This document shows positions 25,850 to 38,900 of a stretch of DNA of 64,000 nucleotides, in pieces. The notes below the pieces were generated by a model. The model did not search any database. It was not told the origin of the DNA and saw only the letters and a program-made list of their open reading frames with translations. Source of the DNA: Lutraria lutraria (lineage: Eukaryota; Mollusca; Bivalvia; Venerida; Mactridae); the NCBI GenBank assembly GCA_964023205.1, contig OZ026848.1:29871912-29935911 (forward strand). Direction: 5' to 3'. Numbering within the stretch: position 1 is the first letter of the stretch; each line of letters opens with the position of its first letter. The position numbers and the translations under genes were made by a program.

Positions 25850-26205
25850 AGCGGTCTAGTGGTAACACGCATGCGATTTTCTGGACACAGTAACTTGGTT
25901 TGAAAAGGCGTCCTGGAGAAATTCAAGGGGCGGGGCTGAGAATTGGCCGTGGGGCCTATTATCAGCTTCGCCTCTTGAATTTCTCCAGGACGCCTTTTTT
26001 AAGCCAAATACTGTGTCAAGAAAATCACATGAAAAAGGGAAAGGTGTGTATCAGTGTTGCACCATGAGAAAGAACCAGGAAAATTATTCGATATAACAGT
26101 AAGGATATAAATACCGAATTTTCCTGTATATTCTCTACCCTTTCTCTTGGGCGGCCCTGAACCGACGCTAGCTGTCGTATGTGCCGTTAAAGAACACATC
26201 AAAAC
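25850..26205 (+). mobile_element. SINE family A carrying an inverted duplication of its own body
   Basis: The tRNA-like head (GCGGTCTAGTGGTAACACGC) is followed by a 69-bp left arm, 25871-25939, which is the inverted copy of the right arm 25962-26030. The right arm is normal SINE body; it continues through AGAACCAGG, the tail hairpin and GGGCGGCCCTGA to TGCCGTTAAAGAAC. Confidence 0.75.
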
Positions 26206-27136
26206 ATATGTATAGGAGTACGTTTTAAGGATTGGTGTTCATTTCATTTTTAAGACTTTAAACGACGTAAGGAAAATAACTATCAAACCCACAAAGGAAA
26301 TCTCTATACATGTTTAGTGAAACCTTTGTTAGCGGCTACCTCAGAAGAAAGGCCACCCTGTGAATAATCGCTATTCTTCTAAAATTGTCATTTATTATAA
26401 TACAAATTATCATAAATATGATTGGTGTAGTTATCTATTATGAAAGCCTTGTCGATTACATTTTCAATTAACCTTAAGCATTATATTTTACAAATGAAAT
26501 TTTAGCGTGACTGGATTACGAATGAAGAATTAATCAAACACATTTCAGACGTTTACTCTCAACAGCTGGTAACAGAACACCACACTAATTAATTAAAAAC
26601 AAATACGATTAAAAAAGGCACAAAGTCTGATATTTTGAAAAATTATTACTGCAAGGATTAAAATTTCAATCAAACATGCTGCTTGGAAAGACCCATTCCA
26701 TTACAAAATGTTAGAATTATGCGGTTTGTAAAGTTCAGATTGCACCTTGAATAACGGTTGTTCTTAATGGTAGCAGTAAAGAACTGGTTAGAAGTGTTCA
26801 TCTTTCGTTTTACTCCATCGCCTGCTTTAAAATGTGGTCAGGCAAATCTCGAGATAAAAAAAATAAAAGCATTTTGGCTTATATGCTTAACTGAATACTG
26901 TTTATGTTGACATAGAAAACTATTCTAACATCTAATGTCATCATAACATATGTACATGAAATATCAAACCAATTATTGATAATTCAGCTTACATATGTGC
27001 ATGTACATATCATTTATGTTCTGAAGTAAAAATAAATAACATCTTTACATAACATTTATTTACAGCTGTTAGTATTTACCTAATCTGGATATTAATTATT
27101 TCAATACAAAAATACATATCAATTAAATGCACATCA

Positions 27137-27218
27137 GACGAGGTGGCCGAGTGGTTAAGGCGATGGACTGCTAATCCATTGGGCTCTGCCCGCGTGGGTT
27201 CGAATCCCATCCTCGTCG
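27137..27218 (+). tRNA. tRNA-Ser (anticodon GCU), copy 3
   Basis: Identical in all 82 bases to copy 1, with intact A and B boxes and long variable arm. A T6 run follows within 10 bases. Both flanks resemble copy 1 over hundreds of bases, so it arose by segmental duplication and not by independent insertion. Confidence 0.97.
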
Positions 27219-29523
27219 TGTATTTTTTGCTGGTAAATAGCAAATGCTCTAAAGTTTATTCTGTGTTTTTTTTTTATTTGCGTTAAGTACAGATGGATAT
27301 ATGAATACGTGAACACGTGCTCCTGGAGATTTCTTTTTATGTTTATGCAGATGGACAACTGCTTTGAAGCGTGGAATTTACTGTACTAAGTAATTGTTTG
27401 GCAATCCGTTTTATGCATTCTAGAATATATCCATTTCTGATTTTAAGAGAATTACACCGACCTTGTATGATTTTGATTCCATGAGCGAGCTAAGTTACCA
27501 GTGCCTCCAAAATAAAACACATTTTAAAATGGTTAAGATATCATTGATTCGACCTCGGCGTTTTATAATTCTGTCATTTCCAACATTGCATGTCTTTCTT
27601 GCAACACGATACCGGATCTGTCATTTTTAGAATCTGACGATTTTGTGGTGATTAATGAGTTCAATTCCTTGTACAAAATTTTAGTATTTCCTTCAACACT
27701 GAACATTGAATGTTGCAAAGCACGTCGTAATTCCTTTGAATATCGTTTTTGTTTCGAATGAAAATACGCATAAGACTATGATACATTCAAACTTGTAGAC
27801 GAAGGCTACCCTCGAGAAAGACATACTGGGATCTTAGTTCACCTTTTGTTTAAAAGAATGCTCTTTTGTTCGTTGGATGACCTTTATCGGAAGTGGTCGC
27901 TAAAGTTGGTTTGACTGTGCATGTATGGAAGTTTCATTGCGGATTTAATAATGTTTTCCTAATTTTGTCATTTCCAGCATGACATGCCTCTCATGCAGCA
28001 TGATACCGGATTTGTCATTTTTAGAATCTGACCCATTTGCGGTGATTAATGAGTTGAGTTCCTGGAACGAACAAAATTTAGTATTTCCTATTCAGCTTCA
28101 ACACTGATCATTGGATAATGTAGGAAACGTCGTTATTTGTGTGAACATCGTTTTTGTTCTGTTATGAATATAAGATAATAAAAGATTTCTACTTTCAAAC
28201 TTGTACACGAAAGCTACCCTCGAGAAATACGTATTAATAGGGTCTTTATTGACCGAGCATAGCTTTATTCTAATGACATAGTGTAGAATTATCAATGATG
28301 GTTTTTAGGAGAATGGTCTTATTCATAGGATGGTATTTATTCGGAGGTGACCGCTAATAAATGTTTGGCTGTACGAGTATATAAAGTTTCATGGCGGATT
28401 TACAATCTTTGGTAAAAAAACACATCTTAAACCGTACTCCTTGACATAATTGCGACAACTTTTCAAAAAGTAGTACCGTTAATTTTAATGGACCAATGAC
28501 TCGTGCAAACGTGAATATTGCGTTTAGGAGGCTTTAATGAATTGACATGCAATGTATTGTTATGCTTCGTTACAGTGAATCACGTTTGCAGTTATTATAA
28601 GAAATGTTCGAAAACATCTCTAATGGTATGACAAAAAAAAAGATTTAAAAAAGTATTGTTTTTTTCAATGCCACACAGGGTTTGCAATCATAACACGCAT
28701 CTAGAATTGAATTCAAAATAAATTATTTTAAACACGACCAAGATGGTTTAATATAATTGTCTTATCGTATGCCACGGGAACAATTTTACAATTCATGTTT
28801 CCTTCTGCGCAATTGATTGGATGTAATATTGCTTATGGCAAGATCTTGGTGTTTACGCATGTTGACGCCTTCCACTATTCAAATAAATAGTCATTAGTTT
28901 ACTGGAAAGCGCATCTCATTTTGAATTAATATTCGAATCAATGAATTATACACCATTACTAATTTGGTTGTGATTAATTGTACTTCGCCTCTGTCGTTAT
29001 CTTTTAATGCCATCAATTACGTTTCGTATCAGTCAGGCCTGTTGGAAGCAATTTCAGATCAGGGGGGGGAGGGTAATTTTGGTTTTTGTCTACCAACGAG
29101 GTTAGACTCGTTATAAGCCGTTTCAATGACCAATTACCATCAAATACCATTACAACCACACTAGAGCCATGAATATGTCGCTGAACGTATATAGACAGTT
29201 CTCAAAACATGGTAAGTAAATATGGAAATATATATCTTTCTCTGCTGAGTCAGCTATTTTAATATGTTGCTCTGTAGCAAAATGTATTCATTGAAATAAT
29301 CATGTCACCAGGAAGTCAGTACATGACCGACGGTATTTCTTGCAGTGTCCGCTATATTAAGTGCTCATTACTTAAAGTTGATATAAATCCAGGCTTTTCC
29401 AATGCACAGAAAAAACTCGACCCAGCTTAAGTCAGAACAGCTGTTGATATATTTGATTAATAAAATGATTGTTCAGAACAAAATCAAAGCATATGAGTTA
29501 TATGAACCGTTATGTTCATGTCT

Positions 29524-29605
29524 GACGAGGTGGCCGAGTGGTTAAGGCGATGGACTGCTAATCCATTGGGCTCTGCCCGCGTGGGTTCGAATCCCATCCT
29601 CGTCG
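29524..29605 (+). tRNA. tRNA-Ser (anticodon GCU), copy 4
   Basis: Identical in sequence to copies 1 and 3. The 5' flank (GTTCATGTCT) and 3' flank (TCTTATTTTG) match copy 2 in mirror orientation. The downstream TTTT at 29609-29612 and a second T run nearby are suitable Pol III terminators. Confidence 0.97.
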
Positions 29606-30422
29606 TCTTATTTTGTTTTTTCTAAACGCCATAAAATGGTAAAATATCTGTACATTTGAGCGTTTAAATAATTCATACATTCTTTAAATTGAAACATATA
29701 AAACTAACCCAGCCAGTGACAGCTTACACAGTCCGTAAGTATGATACATCATAAATGTTAGCGTCATCAGTAATATTAGGTTCATCGGTAATAGAAGCTC
29801 AATCAGTAAATTATAAGGTTAATCACTTATTTGAGCTTAACCAGTAATACTAACTCCGTCAGTAATATGACCTCGATCAACGGTAATATTATATCCATCA
29901 CTTATATTAGCTTCATCACTAATATCAGCCCAATCAGATTGCTTTATATGTAAATAATCATAAAATAGTTGGTGTTGTTATTGAAATAAAAGTTCATATG
30001 ATTCAAACTTTATCAAAACACAATTCTAATGCACATAAGGCGTAATGTTGTGTATCACAATACAACTCAATATTTATATGCTAGACTCACATTATTATTT
30101 GATATCACTAAAACTGATACACTAAGCATTAATACATGTAAATACTTTAAAATAGCTATCAAATTGATGCAATTCTCAGAATCGAAAGCTAAATTCTAAT
30201 AGTGTAGTCTAGTGCGTTCAAATTTAAAAGTAAAAAATACGACAATAGCATTAAGTGGTGCCTAAGTGTCTCCTAGGATATTCTTAATATGCAGACAATG
30301 CTCAACATCCCAATGTCTAAACGTCTCTTGACGATGTCTGAAAAACTGAAATGACAAGCAATCAGTTTGATGAGCATTATGAAATTTTCACACGACAATT
30401 CTGTCTTTGGGAAAAGCTTAAT

Positions 30423-30704
30423 TCAAGAATTCTTAAAGAAATGAATCATAAACAACTTTAATTTGAAGATGTTCTTGAAGTAGTTCTTGGCTCCTGTTTC
30501 TCCATTGACGAATTTAATTTGTCTTTTGACGACGTTCAAAGCTGAACCATGCCAAACCATCTTAGTTATAAGATATAACCTTCGATTTGAGATATCGGTG
30601 TTAAAACCCTGGGTGGTGTACATGTTTTCTGTGACTAGGTGGTTGAAAAAATTCTGTCCAAAGCCAGGGTTACTATTGGTGCAAAATCTAAGAAAACTGG
30701 TCAA
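30423..30704 (-). CDS. Unassigned 93-codon ORF
   Basis: Minus-strand frame with coding-like stretches (NPGFGQNFFNHLVTENMYT, FVNGETGAKNYF), open upstream of its first ATG for several codons. Not recognised. It could be a remnant of a mobile-element gene. Confidence 0.15.
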   Translation of the reverse strand: MTSFLRFCTNSNPGFGQNFFNHLVTENMYTTQGFNTDISNRRLYLITKMVWHGSALNVVKRQIKFVNGETGAKNYFKNIFKLKLFMIHFFKNS

Positions 30705-31314
30705 GTTAATTACCCGTCGTTATATAAATAAAATTAAGTTGAAAACGGGCGTAAGACCTTAACAATTAACTGTTTTGTCTTATTTCAAAGTAGATCTGAA
30801 ATCTAATTCCAAAGGCTATGACTGCAGCAATTTTGTCTGTACAATATTAAAATATTGTCACTGACATTTTAGAGCAGATGTAGAACTTGGCATATTTCAA
30901 ACTGTCTGAGACATTAATCTAACTCCCCTATATATAACCTATTAGGTATACGTTATGTGATGAATAAGGAAATACTCTAGCTCGATTAACGTCAATATGC
31001 TCACATTCGATAGACATTTGAGGGAAAAACTTATTTCCATATACAACAGATTACACACCACTAAATAAAATTGTTGTTAATATATAACTGTATATGTATG
31101 ATACACCTGGTCATATTTGGCCAAAGCAAAATCGTCTTCAAATTGATATATTGGACATTTTGTTTGGTCAGCTATGGTCTCAGAAAATTCATCTTTCAGT
31201 TGGTATATTTTTGTTAGTTACATGTACTTTATTTGGTCGTCTATGGCTACAAACATTTCGCCTTTTAGATGGTATATTAGTTACTTTCTCTAGTCACCTA
31301 TGAGCACAGAAAAT

Positions 31315-31402
31315 TCTTCTCGGAAGGCGGGGGCCGATATTCGAACCCACGAGCTTTTGTTCAGTAGTCCAGTCACTAGACCACCGATCCAAGTATATGT
31401 TT
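31315..31402 (-). mobile_element. SINE family A head fragment
   Basis: Reverse of a B box (TATTCGAACCCAC) and reverse of an A box (CACTAGACCACCGATCC) lie at tRNA-like spacing in minus orientation. Confidence 0.55.
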
Positions 31403-33155
31403 CGCAATTAAGTCTAATATGCTGTGCTGAAGTTGGTTCAAATTCGTCTATCGATTATGTCCCATATACGAATGTCATCACGTTCGTACGGGTAATCAGC
31501 GAAGCAGATATTTGTCGCTAAAGCTCATCCAGCCAATGTCATCAAGTCCAATCCCGTCTGTCGGTGAACGTAATTATCTGGTGTAATCTGTTTAAGACAT
31601 GTGAATTATTTATACGAACGGAAGCTCATTACGTTATTGCGGATGCAGGTTTTGTCACTACGACTTTTTTATCCAATGGCGCAATCTTCGATAGAAACAA
31701 TACTTGTAATTCTTGGTGGTTTCTTTTATCTTCTTGATTTCACGTTCTTTAGTCTCTTTATCATCGACATCTAACGCTTTTAATTTTAAATTAATTTAAT
31801 ACTTTTACAATGCATTTTCAATTCTCGTTCACTTTTTGTCGTTCGGTACGAACACAAAGTTAAATATATGTTCTAACGTTTGATTTTAAGAATTAGTAAA
31901 AAAATAATTTCCTATGAATGGTTAAGACGGTGGTTGCTATGTTACTTGAATGATAACAAATAATTTGGTTTGTCAACAAATGTTGTTACGACCAATGGAA
32001 ATTAAGCCCAAGGCCTACATACAAATGTACGATACCAACTAACTTTTTGAGTTGTTGTCACTTGGATCTGATGAGGTCAGAGGAATACCATTTCTCAACA
32101 GGCGGTCGGTTTCAATTTTCCTGAATACCGAACAGCTTACATTAAATTATTTTGTTTGGTCGTACGAACATAGTTTCATTTTTTCAATTCAATTGCGAAA
32201 ATACAAATTCAAATACTACGTGCATTCAAGTCAAAATCAGATGGCTATACAAAATCGTAAATGACCAATACAAAGCAGTCGTAAACATTTACAAACAATC
32301 CTCTACCTCGGATTATTTCACGTGTTGTATATGCTAATTTTGTCTGGTTCCTAGCTTCTGTTGTAAACAAATAGAAGTCATCATTGAATTCATGGACGAT
32401 GAGATGATATTTAAAACAGTGGTTCATCGGGAAATTATAATCGATGAATTTAATGCTTATTTAACGTGTAACTTTGTCTTCGAGCATGTCTTCATGTATG
32501 AGATATAACATTCTGCATAAGTCAATAACTCAATACGAAGTGACAGGTAATGTAGACTATGTACTTTTATGCTAAAGAAAAGCGTAATACTTTGGTCTGC
32601 ATCAAAATTCATGCGCACACTATCGTTCGGTTTCCTAAAACACAGTCCAATACCTCACCCTACAAAGAAATTCAACCTTTGACTACTGTGTAGTTCCGAA
32701 CAACAGCAGAACCACCAGAGCTTTGATTGTTCCATCTATTGATTCAGACATTCAACAAACTATAAACCTTTTTCATAAACGTTAAGTAAGATAACTTGAA
32801 GGTCATACATTTCCGAGACTTTTTATCTGTGGTTATAAAAAGCAATATGCGTATCACTATGCTATACTAGTAAGTTATAAACATTTCACCCATCAAAACA
32901 ACAGCAGAGAGCACTTTGTTTAAGTAGTGGCCATCGTGACTAATTTAGATTTGTTTCCTGACAGACATGAAATGGCTATAAACAGATCTGATGAGTGCAT
33001 GATCACAAATACAGTGAACGTGATTTCATTTAATGTGGTGTACATTATACGTGAAAATGTCAAATAGCTGCAATGTAATTGAATGTTCGTTTCGAGGTAT
33101 CAAACTGGTAGTGTAGTTAAACAATCTAAGCAACCATCGTTATATCTTAATTAAA

Positions 33156-33367
33156 TACTGTGGAATCATTAAATTTCGTTGAAAATTTAATTTCGTGGAT
33201 TTCGTGGGTCTGCTCATCCACGAAATCAAATCCCCACGAATTCAAATGCAGAAGTAAGGCATTTTTCTTTCAAAAATCAAATTCCACGAATTTATGTCCC
33301 CACGAAATAGCCATTTTAGTAAAAACCACGAAAATTGAGCCCAACGAAAATAAATGAAAATACAGTA
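33156..33367. mobile_element. MITE with TACTGT...ACAGTA ends
   Basis: Begins TACTGTGGAATCATTAAATT and ends AAATGAAAATACAGTA. Inside, repeated ATTTCGTGG and CCACGAAAT blocks face each other. It looks like a molluscan MITE type; no open frame of note. Confidence 0.7.
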
Positions 33368-33369
33368 AT

Positions 33370-36080
33370 TGGTGTTCACAAAAGCTTACCAGATTAGTTT
33401 GACCGAAAGAAAGTCTTTAAGAATTTCATCGTATAACCGAGCTAGTCGAATTTCTTAGATCAAAGCCGTTCTCCAAGAAACAAAGGACTTATTCAAATGC
33501 ACTTGTTTCGCAATGTACGTGAGTTTATGTATGTCTTTCTTTGCGTCTTTCACTCAAACAATGAGATGTATCGATAACAAGATCGATTTCATCTTCGATG
33601 ATACTTTTAAGATCACGAGTCATAGATGTTTCGATTCCCTGCAGATCTAAGTGCTGTCGTCCTAATAAAAACCTTTCTTTGAGTCTTTTACTTAATCAAT
33701 GAGATTTCTCATTTACAGCATCAGTTGCAACTCTGATCATCTTGTTTGTACAATAACGGGGTGAACTGATTATACGATGTATATAACATAAATGAGGAGA
33801 CATAGAATGAAACGACACTCAGTACTAGTACAAAAGAGTTGTCGACAATACGAGAAAAAATCGTCTTATATGGACAAAACACGGCAACACGCGATTCCAT
33901 GCATTCCATTGGTTAACCAATTCGCACTGTTCGAGTGATGGCTTACGAAATGCGCATCCAAAATTTAATTGATATTCCAACTTTAAAATCAAAAGGATAG
34001 TAGATATTTATTTGCCCGAAGTCAGCAGTATTGGCCAATACAGGACACCTCGGACAAATAACTTGGCCGATATAAACTTCCCTAATTAATAACGTTAGAT
34101 TATACCCGTCTCAAAAGCTTCTTCATGAGTTAGTCCTTCAGTCGTATTGAATCATATCAAACAAAATTTTCACCGATACCACTCCCTGCCAGTCGATATA
34201 ATCGATATAAATCGATATAAATGAGAAGATAAATAGTGATTCAATCCAAATGACTACGAAGTCTGTAAATAGGAAATGGGTAAAACTGTAAACAGTATTT
34301 TCCTCCGTCTTTCTTCAAATGAACATTCAAATATGTACAAGTAATCGTAAAGTTGATTTAGGAACCAGTTTAACTGTTTAATTAACAATCAATTCAATTA
34401 GTGGTTCGGTTAATGTTTGAATTGTGTTCCGGAAATGAAATAAAGATTATATCACTTGCTATCACGTTTGTGCTCTTTAAATCAAACAATTGCTCTAGGT
34501 GAAATAACAGATTCAAATCAATAATTCATGATACAATCACATATCAGAAGTTTATTTATTTTTCTGAACCAGCATATCAAACCGATATCATAACATCTAA
34601 AGTGAACACAGAGATACATTCATCGAATTATTCGTAGTGTCATCGTTTATTATTAACGCTTTACGCTCATCAGATCCGATGGTATTCATCTCGACTAATT
34701 TATTTTCCAATTCCAAGCTAATCAAGCCTTTGCATTTTTTTGTCATGAAATTCTAAAATCCAGTCTACATTTTTTTATTTAAGCCTTTTCCCTCCGCTTA
34801 CCTTTTATCAATCTGTTTAATGCTATCTCATATGCATCATTTAAAACAACTTATTTCTGCATAAACAAGGAAATGATGGCTAAACAGGATTCAACTATTT
34901 GTGCAAACTCATCAGAAAACCATAAACAGATATGGATGAGAAAATAATTCACAGGAAATCAAACAGAGACAAAAATTCCCACTGTAGCCAGTTCTTATCT
35001 GGATAATATGTGGACAATATTATGTACTAGGTGTCCTGTTCTTTTTCTAGTTCTTTCTTTGTGTTATTGCCTTTTCGTTACTTTTTATCTTTGTTGTTAC
35101 ATGTTTATTATGGCCCATGATTGTCTTTTAGATGGGTTTTGTAGCAGTTGCCACTCATACTTTCTAGTGAACACAAATGCAGGTTCTTAGTGATAGACAT
35201 TTGTAAGTGACAAGTGCTTAAAGCGAAGACACAGATTTTGTGAGGAAAACTTATTTAATGATTCAGCCACAGGGAAGGCTAGAAGCACAGAAAACATTCA
35301 AGGTCCTAATTAGGTTGAGAACACAAAGGAACATTAACAACATTGAAACAACAGTATTAATTGACACAGCCATTTAGGTAAGCTGTGTGAATGAATCTTT
35401 TGACAAGCAACACTTTTCACATTGAAACTCATACCAGTATGGAAATTCTGGATGTTGAATGTGCCCATACTTGGGGTACATTGAATGTGATATATCTTCA
35501 CAAGGATTAAGAGAGGTAAAACAACTGAACAGTTTTCTCGTAATAGTGTCTGATACAGATTATAATAATTAAAAACACTTAAACCCATGATGACCAATAT
35601 CATCAATGAATTAATATGTGATTGTAAAGTCATATATGAAGACATGGTATTAGGTAGAGCACCACTACACACGATGCTATGATGCTATAAGCTGTATAAG
35701 TAATAGAAAACATAATTAAAAGAAACAGTATTGTTGTTATTAGGAATGCTGAACATTGTATTGTTTTATTTGTCCCAAAACAGACTCGCAGTATCAAAGC
35801 ATGTACAGATAAAGAGATGGATTAAGAGAGATAAAGAGATCTCCTTTGTGCCATTATTCAAGAAACAGGAGATTCTTATTTACCCTCTATTATAGATGTT
35901 AATCAACAGTAACTAATTTCAAGTAAAGAACTTGTGGACTTATGGATATTAACATGATTTATCTCACAACAAATTCGTCATGGATGATTGTTGCTGAGAT
36001 GCAACCCGTCACGGTTGATGGATCTAATTTTTGGCAGACCCCGTGACAAAGAAGATGACTTTTAACCAATATGGTAAGTA
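33370..36080. other. Intergenic stretch
   Basis: No supported gene. A short ATCGATATAA repeat lies at 34195-34225. The 300 bases before the pol remnant may be further decayed retroelement sequence but I could not align them. Confidence 0.4.
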
Positions 36081-36082
36081 TT

Positions 36083-36795
36083 GAATCGGATTTAACACCT
36101 GAAGAAGACAGAGCCACCAAGGACATGTTGATGAAACATAAGGATATTTTCTGCAGATGATCAACATATTGGGCAATACGATTTATTCAAACACATAATG
36201 TACTCGCTAAATGATACATCCTTTAACACTGGTATTGCTGAATCGTTTTGATAGATTACTTATAGGAAAGTTGTATACTGACGCAGCATACCCATTAGAA
36301 ACGGTATGTATGGACTTCCTCAGGATAGATCCATTTAAAGGAGGAATAGGCAACATTTTGTTAACAGAACATATCACTAAACCTGCATTATCTATAACCA
36401 CAAAAAAACTGCAACAATAATAGATGAAGAGTTTTAAGAACATTTCATAAGTAATACCTAGCAGAATACATTTAGACCAGGGAAGTCATTTGAAACTAAC
36501 ATCACAAATGAATTATGTAGGATATTTAGAATAGACCAATCACCTACCACTTTTTATCCTATATAATGTGCAGTGGAATCACTGAAATATTCATTCAACT
36601 CTCTTAGACATGGTTGGCCATTACAACCTGAACAGAAAAGTGATTGGAAAAAGTTTCTTCCATCTTTAGTTAACATTACTAGTATTGCACAAAAAGTTGT
36701 CAAAAATATGAGTCGACCAAACATTCACCATTCGAGTTGATGTTTTTGGCGCACACCTAGGCTGTCAATTGATACTATATTTGAAAAGAATGTGT
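36083..36795 (+). pseudogene. Broken Ty3/Gypsy-type pol remnant (pre-RT linker and integrase)
   Basis: A short segment at 36083-36157 resembles the linker before reverse transcriptase in Gypsy pol. After about 60-80 unrelated bases an integrase-like region follows. The three catalytic acids can be placed at Asp 36312, Asp 36475 and Glu 36576, but they lie in different frames, interrupted by stops and frameshifts. Spacing (about 54 and 34 codons) suits a DDE integrase. Reverse transcriptase and RNase H are absent, so the copy is internally deleted and inactive. No LTRs were recognised. Confidence 0.7.
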
Positions 36796-36954
36796 TACTG
36801 AAGAGCCTAGCGATAATTTGTAAATGAACCAGTTAAAAAGTAAAATACAAGTAACACAACAAGAGATATTACTAACAAACTACAGGAGAAAGTAAGTTTA
36901 AATAAAAAAAGAATTACATGTATTATCAGATTTATTTTTTTATATCGAGTTTTA

Positions 36955-37170
36955 CGCCCCTTTTCAACAGTCAGAGTCATAATGAGGCGGACAATTCCTC
37001 TAACCATCGTTCATGGGAAGAACCAGTACTAGACTCCCATCTTCTGTAAGAAAATGCTTACTTTCTCACTTAAAAAGACATGGTCGGTAACGGCGCTCGA
37101 ACCCACGACCTCTATCAGTACGAGGTTACAGTGATTGGAAGTCAGTGACCACTCGACCACGGAGGCGGGT
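36955..37170 (-). mobile_element. SINE (family B) with tRNA-like head
   Basis: On the minus strand the head reads CTCCGTGGTCGAGTGGTCAC and has B box GGGTTCGAGCGCC. The body includes the reverse of TTTTACGCCCCTTTTCAACA, a motif I associate with molluscan SINEs. Confidence 0.65.
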
Positions 37171-37854
37171 TAATTATTATCAGAAACCTTAGATAGCAAG
37201 TAGTGAAGTCGATACTAAAGTATAAAATGAAATTTCTATATTAAAGTAAAACTATTGCTTGCCGGAATGGGAATTTCCTGGAGGAGAGGGTAAAAAACCT
37301 CAGTTAGATAACTAACAACCGTAAATTATCAAAACCAATTTCACACAAATTTATCGCTCTAGAGTAACGTAATTACGTTAACTTCACGCAAGGCATTATA
37401 GACAGAGGCAATAAATTTCATTTGGAAACTAAGACAATTGCGGCTGATATTGCCATAATACGACATGATAAATAAATTTCCTAAAGACCTTAATATTGTT
37501 TCAAGATACTCATTTTTAAAACTAATAAGAAATATCCTACACTTGAAATTACTAATGTTTAATTTGGAAGTGTTAACTAAATTACTTTTCGGAGAGAAAA
37601 TGTGTGTTACAATTTTCTTGAAAGTAAGCTTTGCTAACTCATTTCCTTAATTGTATTTCTTTCTACCTTCGAGTGATATTGTACGAAAGTGAATGCATAA
37701 TACAAACCTTGTAGTGTGAATCAGAAACACAATAGAATTAGTTAAATACTAAATTGTTACAGACTTTATATTCTGGTCTTGTATAGATCGATTTGTGACA
37801 TTTTCATTGAAAAATTAAATGTGAATTAAATTTTGATTCTCGCCAATCGAGATG

Positions 37855-37990
37855 TGGACCGTTGGAACGGGGGGGGGGGGGGGGGGGGCTAGGGGTCTTA
37901 GCTCCAAATAATGATAAGAAGTTTGGCACTATAATTATCCCCCCCCCCCATCTGAAATTGCTTCCTATGGGCCTGAGAAAAGTGGACATA
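37855..37990. repeat. G20 / C11 opposed homopolymer runs in a diverged dispersed repeat
   Basis: A run of 20 G (37869-37888) and one of 11 C (37939-37949) face each other across 50 bases. The right flank TGAAATTGCTTCCTATGGGC resembles 23.86 kb (TGAAATTGCTTCCAACGGGC), a duplicated element of the tRNA region. Confidence 0.6.
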
Positions 37991-38900
37991 GTCTGTCTCA
38001 ATTTGTGTCTAATTAATGATAAAAAAATACAAAAAATCTGGTTACTAATATCCCTTTTCTTGGCAACATGGTCACCTATGCTACACATATGTTAGATCTA
38101 ATCGGTTGTCTCCCCAGTAGCAAAATTAAAAAATTAAGAAGATTCTTGTCTGGTATTATTTCGGTATCAGAAGAGCTCATTCTTTTGAGCAATAATTAAG
38201 TCAGAGCCTGGAAATATTTATGATACAACGTATAGATTTTGTCATTATTTCAACGCCTACGGTACAGCATGATGTATGTGTTTTGATAATTCACCTTTTG
38301 AGAAGGCATTATTAGAAAGTCAGTTTTCTTACTCGGCAATTTCAAAACACGGTGAAACAGTAATGTGATCAAATTTTCTACATTAAAACGAATGTGCACG
38401 TTGTCAAGGGCTAATGAACTAATTATAAAATTTTATCAAACATGTATTATCATAATTGTTTAGTTACCTTGTTTTGCATATTATATTCTCACAGTGTATT
38501 CCATTCTACTGTAACTGACATATTCTGGTTAGACTGTTGTTATGAAACTCTGCTTGATAAACGAGTCATAATTTAAGTCTCTAATACGATAAAAAACACA
38601 TGTAATTGCCTGTTTTAAATTTGAAACAGTAAACATGTTTTGAACAAGAGATTAGTTTTATTGGGCTTCAATCAGTATTAATCCTGACCTCCCCAGGTTA
38701 TCGTCAAATTCTCCTCATTAATACTCATAATGAAGTTTATCTTTGAACTATAAAGTTTTAATCAGATTTTGAAGGTCATTTTGTCTTTTACACCAATCAA
38801 TCAAATCTTAACATATTCTTTGACTGTTTTACATCATTATTTTGTCTTCAGCTTGGTCGTCACCAGAAAAACAGACGGAACAATATATCAAATAAAGCAA

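Larger units (their letters stand above)
21255..29960. repeat. Segmental duplication mosaic around the tRNA-Ser genes
   Basis: About 8.7 kb built from related blocks. Block 21.26-22.57 kb is a diverged direct copy of 26.45-27.74 kb, each with a tRNA. Block 22.84-24.99 kb is a diverged inverted copy of roughly 27.5-29.96 kb, each with a tRNA. A further partial copy of 23.57-24.44 kb lies at 25.08-25.82 kb in the same orientation. A module near 27.57-27.76 kb is repeated at 27.96-28.17 kb and inverted at 24.56-24.78 kb. Shared landmarks include GACAGAGGCGAAGTAC (23.9, 25.4 kb; reversed at 29.0 kb). The first block is interrupted by a dispersed repeat at 21.44-21.66 kb. Boundaries are by eye. 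Confidence 0.85.
30000..33150. other. Intergenic stretch
   Basis: Beyond the weak ORF at 30.4 kb and the SINE head at 31.3 kb I see nothing. Weak repetition of a TTTGGTC(A/G)(G/T)CTATGG motif occurs at 31.16-31.25 kb. Confidence 0.4.

Noticed and set aside
27155..27358. 67-codon minus-strand frame ending DGIRTHAGRAQWISSPSP
   Set aside because: Antisense translation of the tRNA-Ser gene, another known annotation artefact.
37862..38095. 77- and 94-codon frames with glycine or proline runs
   Set aside because: Produced by the G20 and C11 homopolymers.
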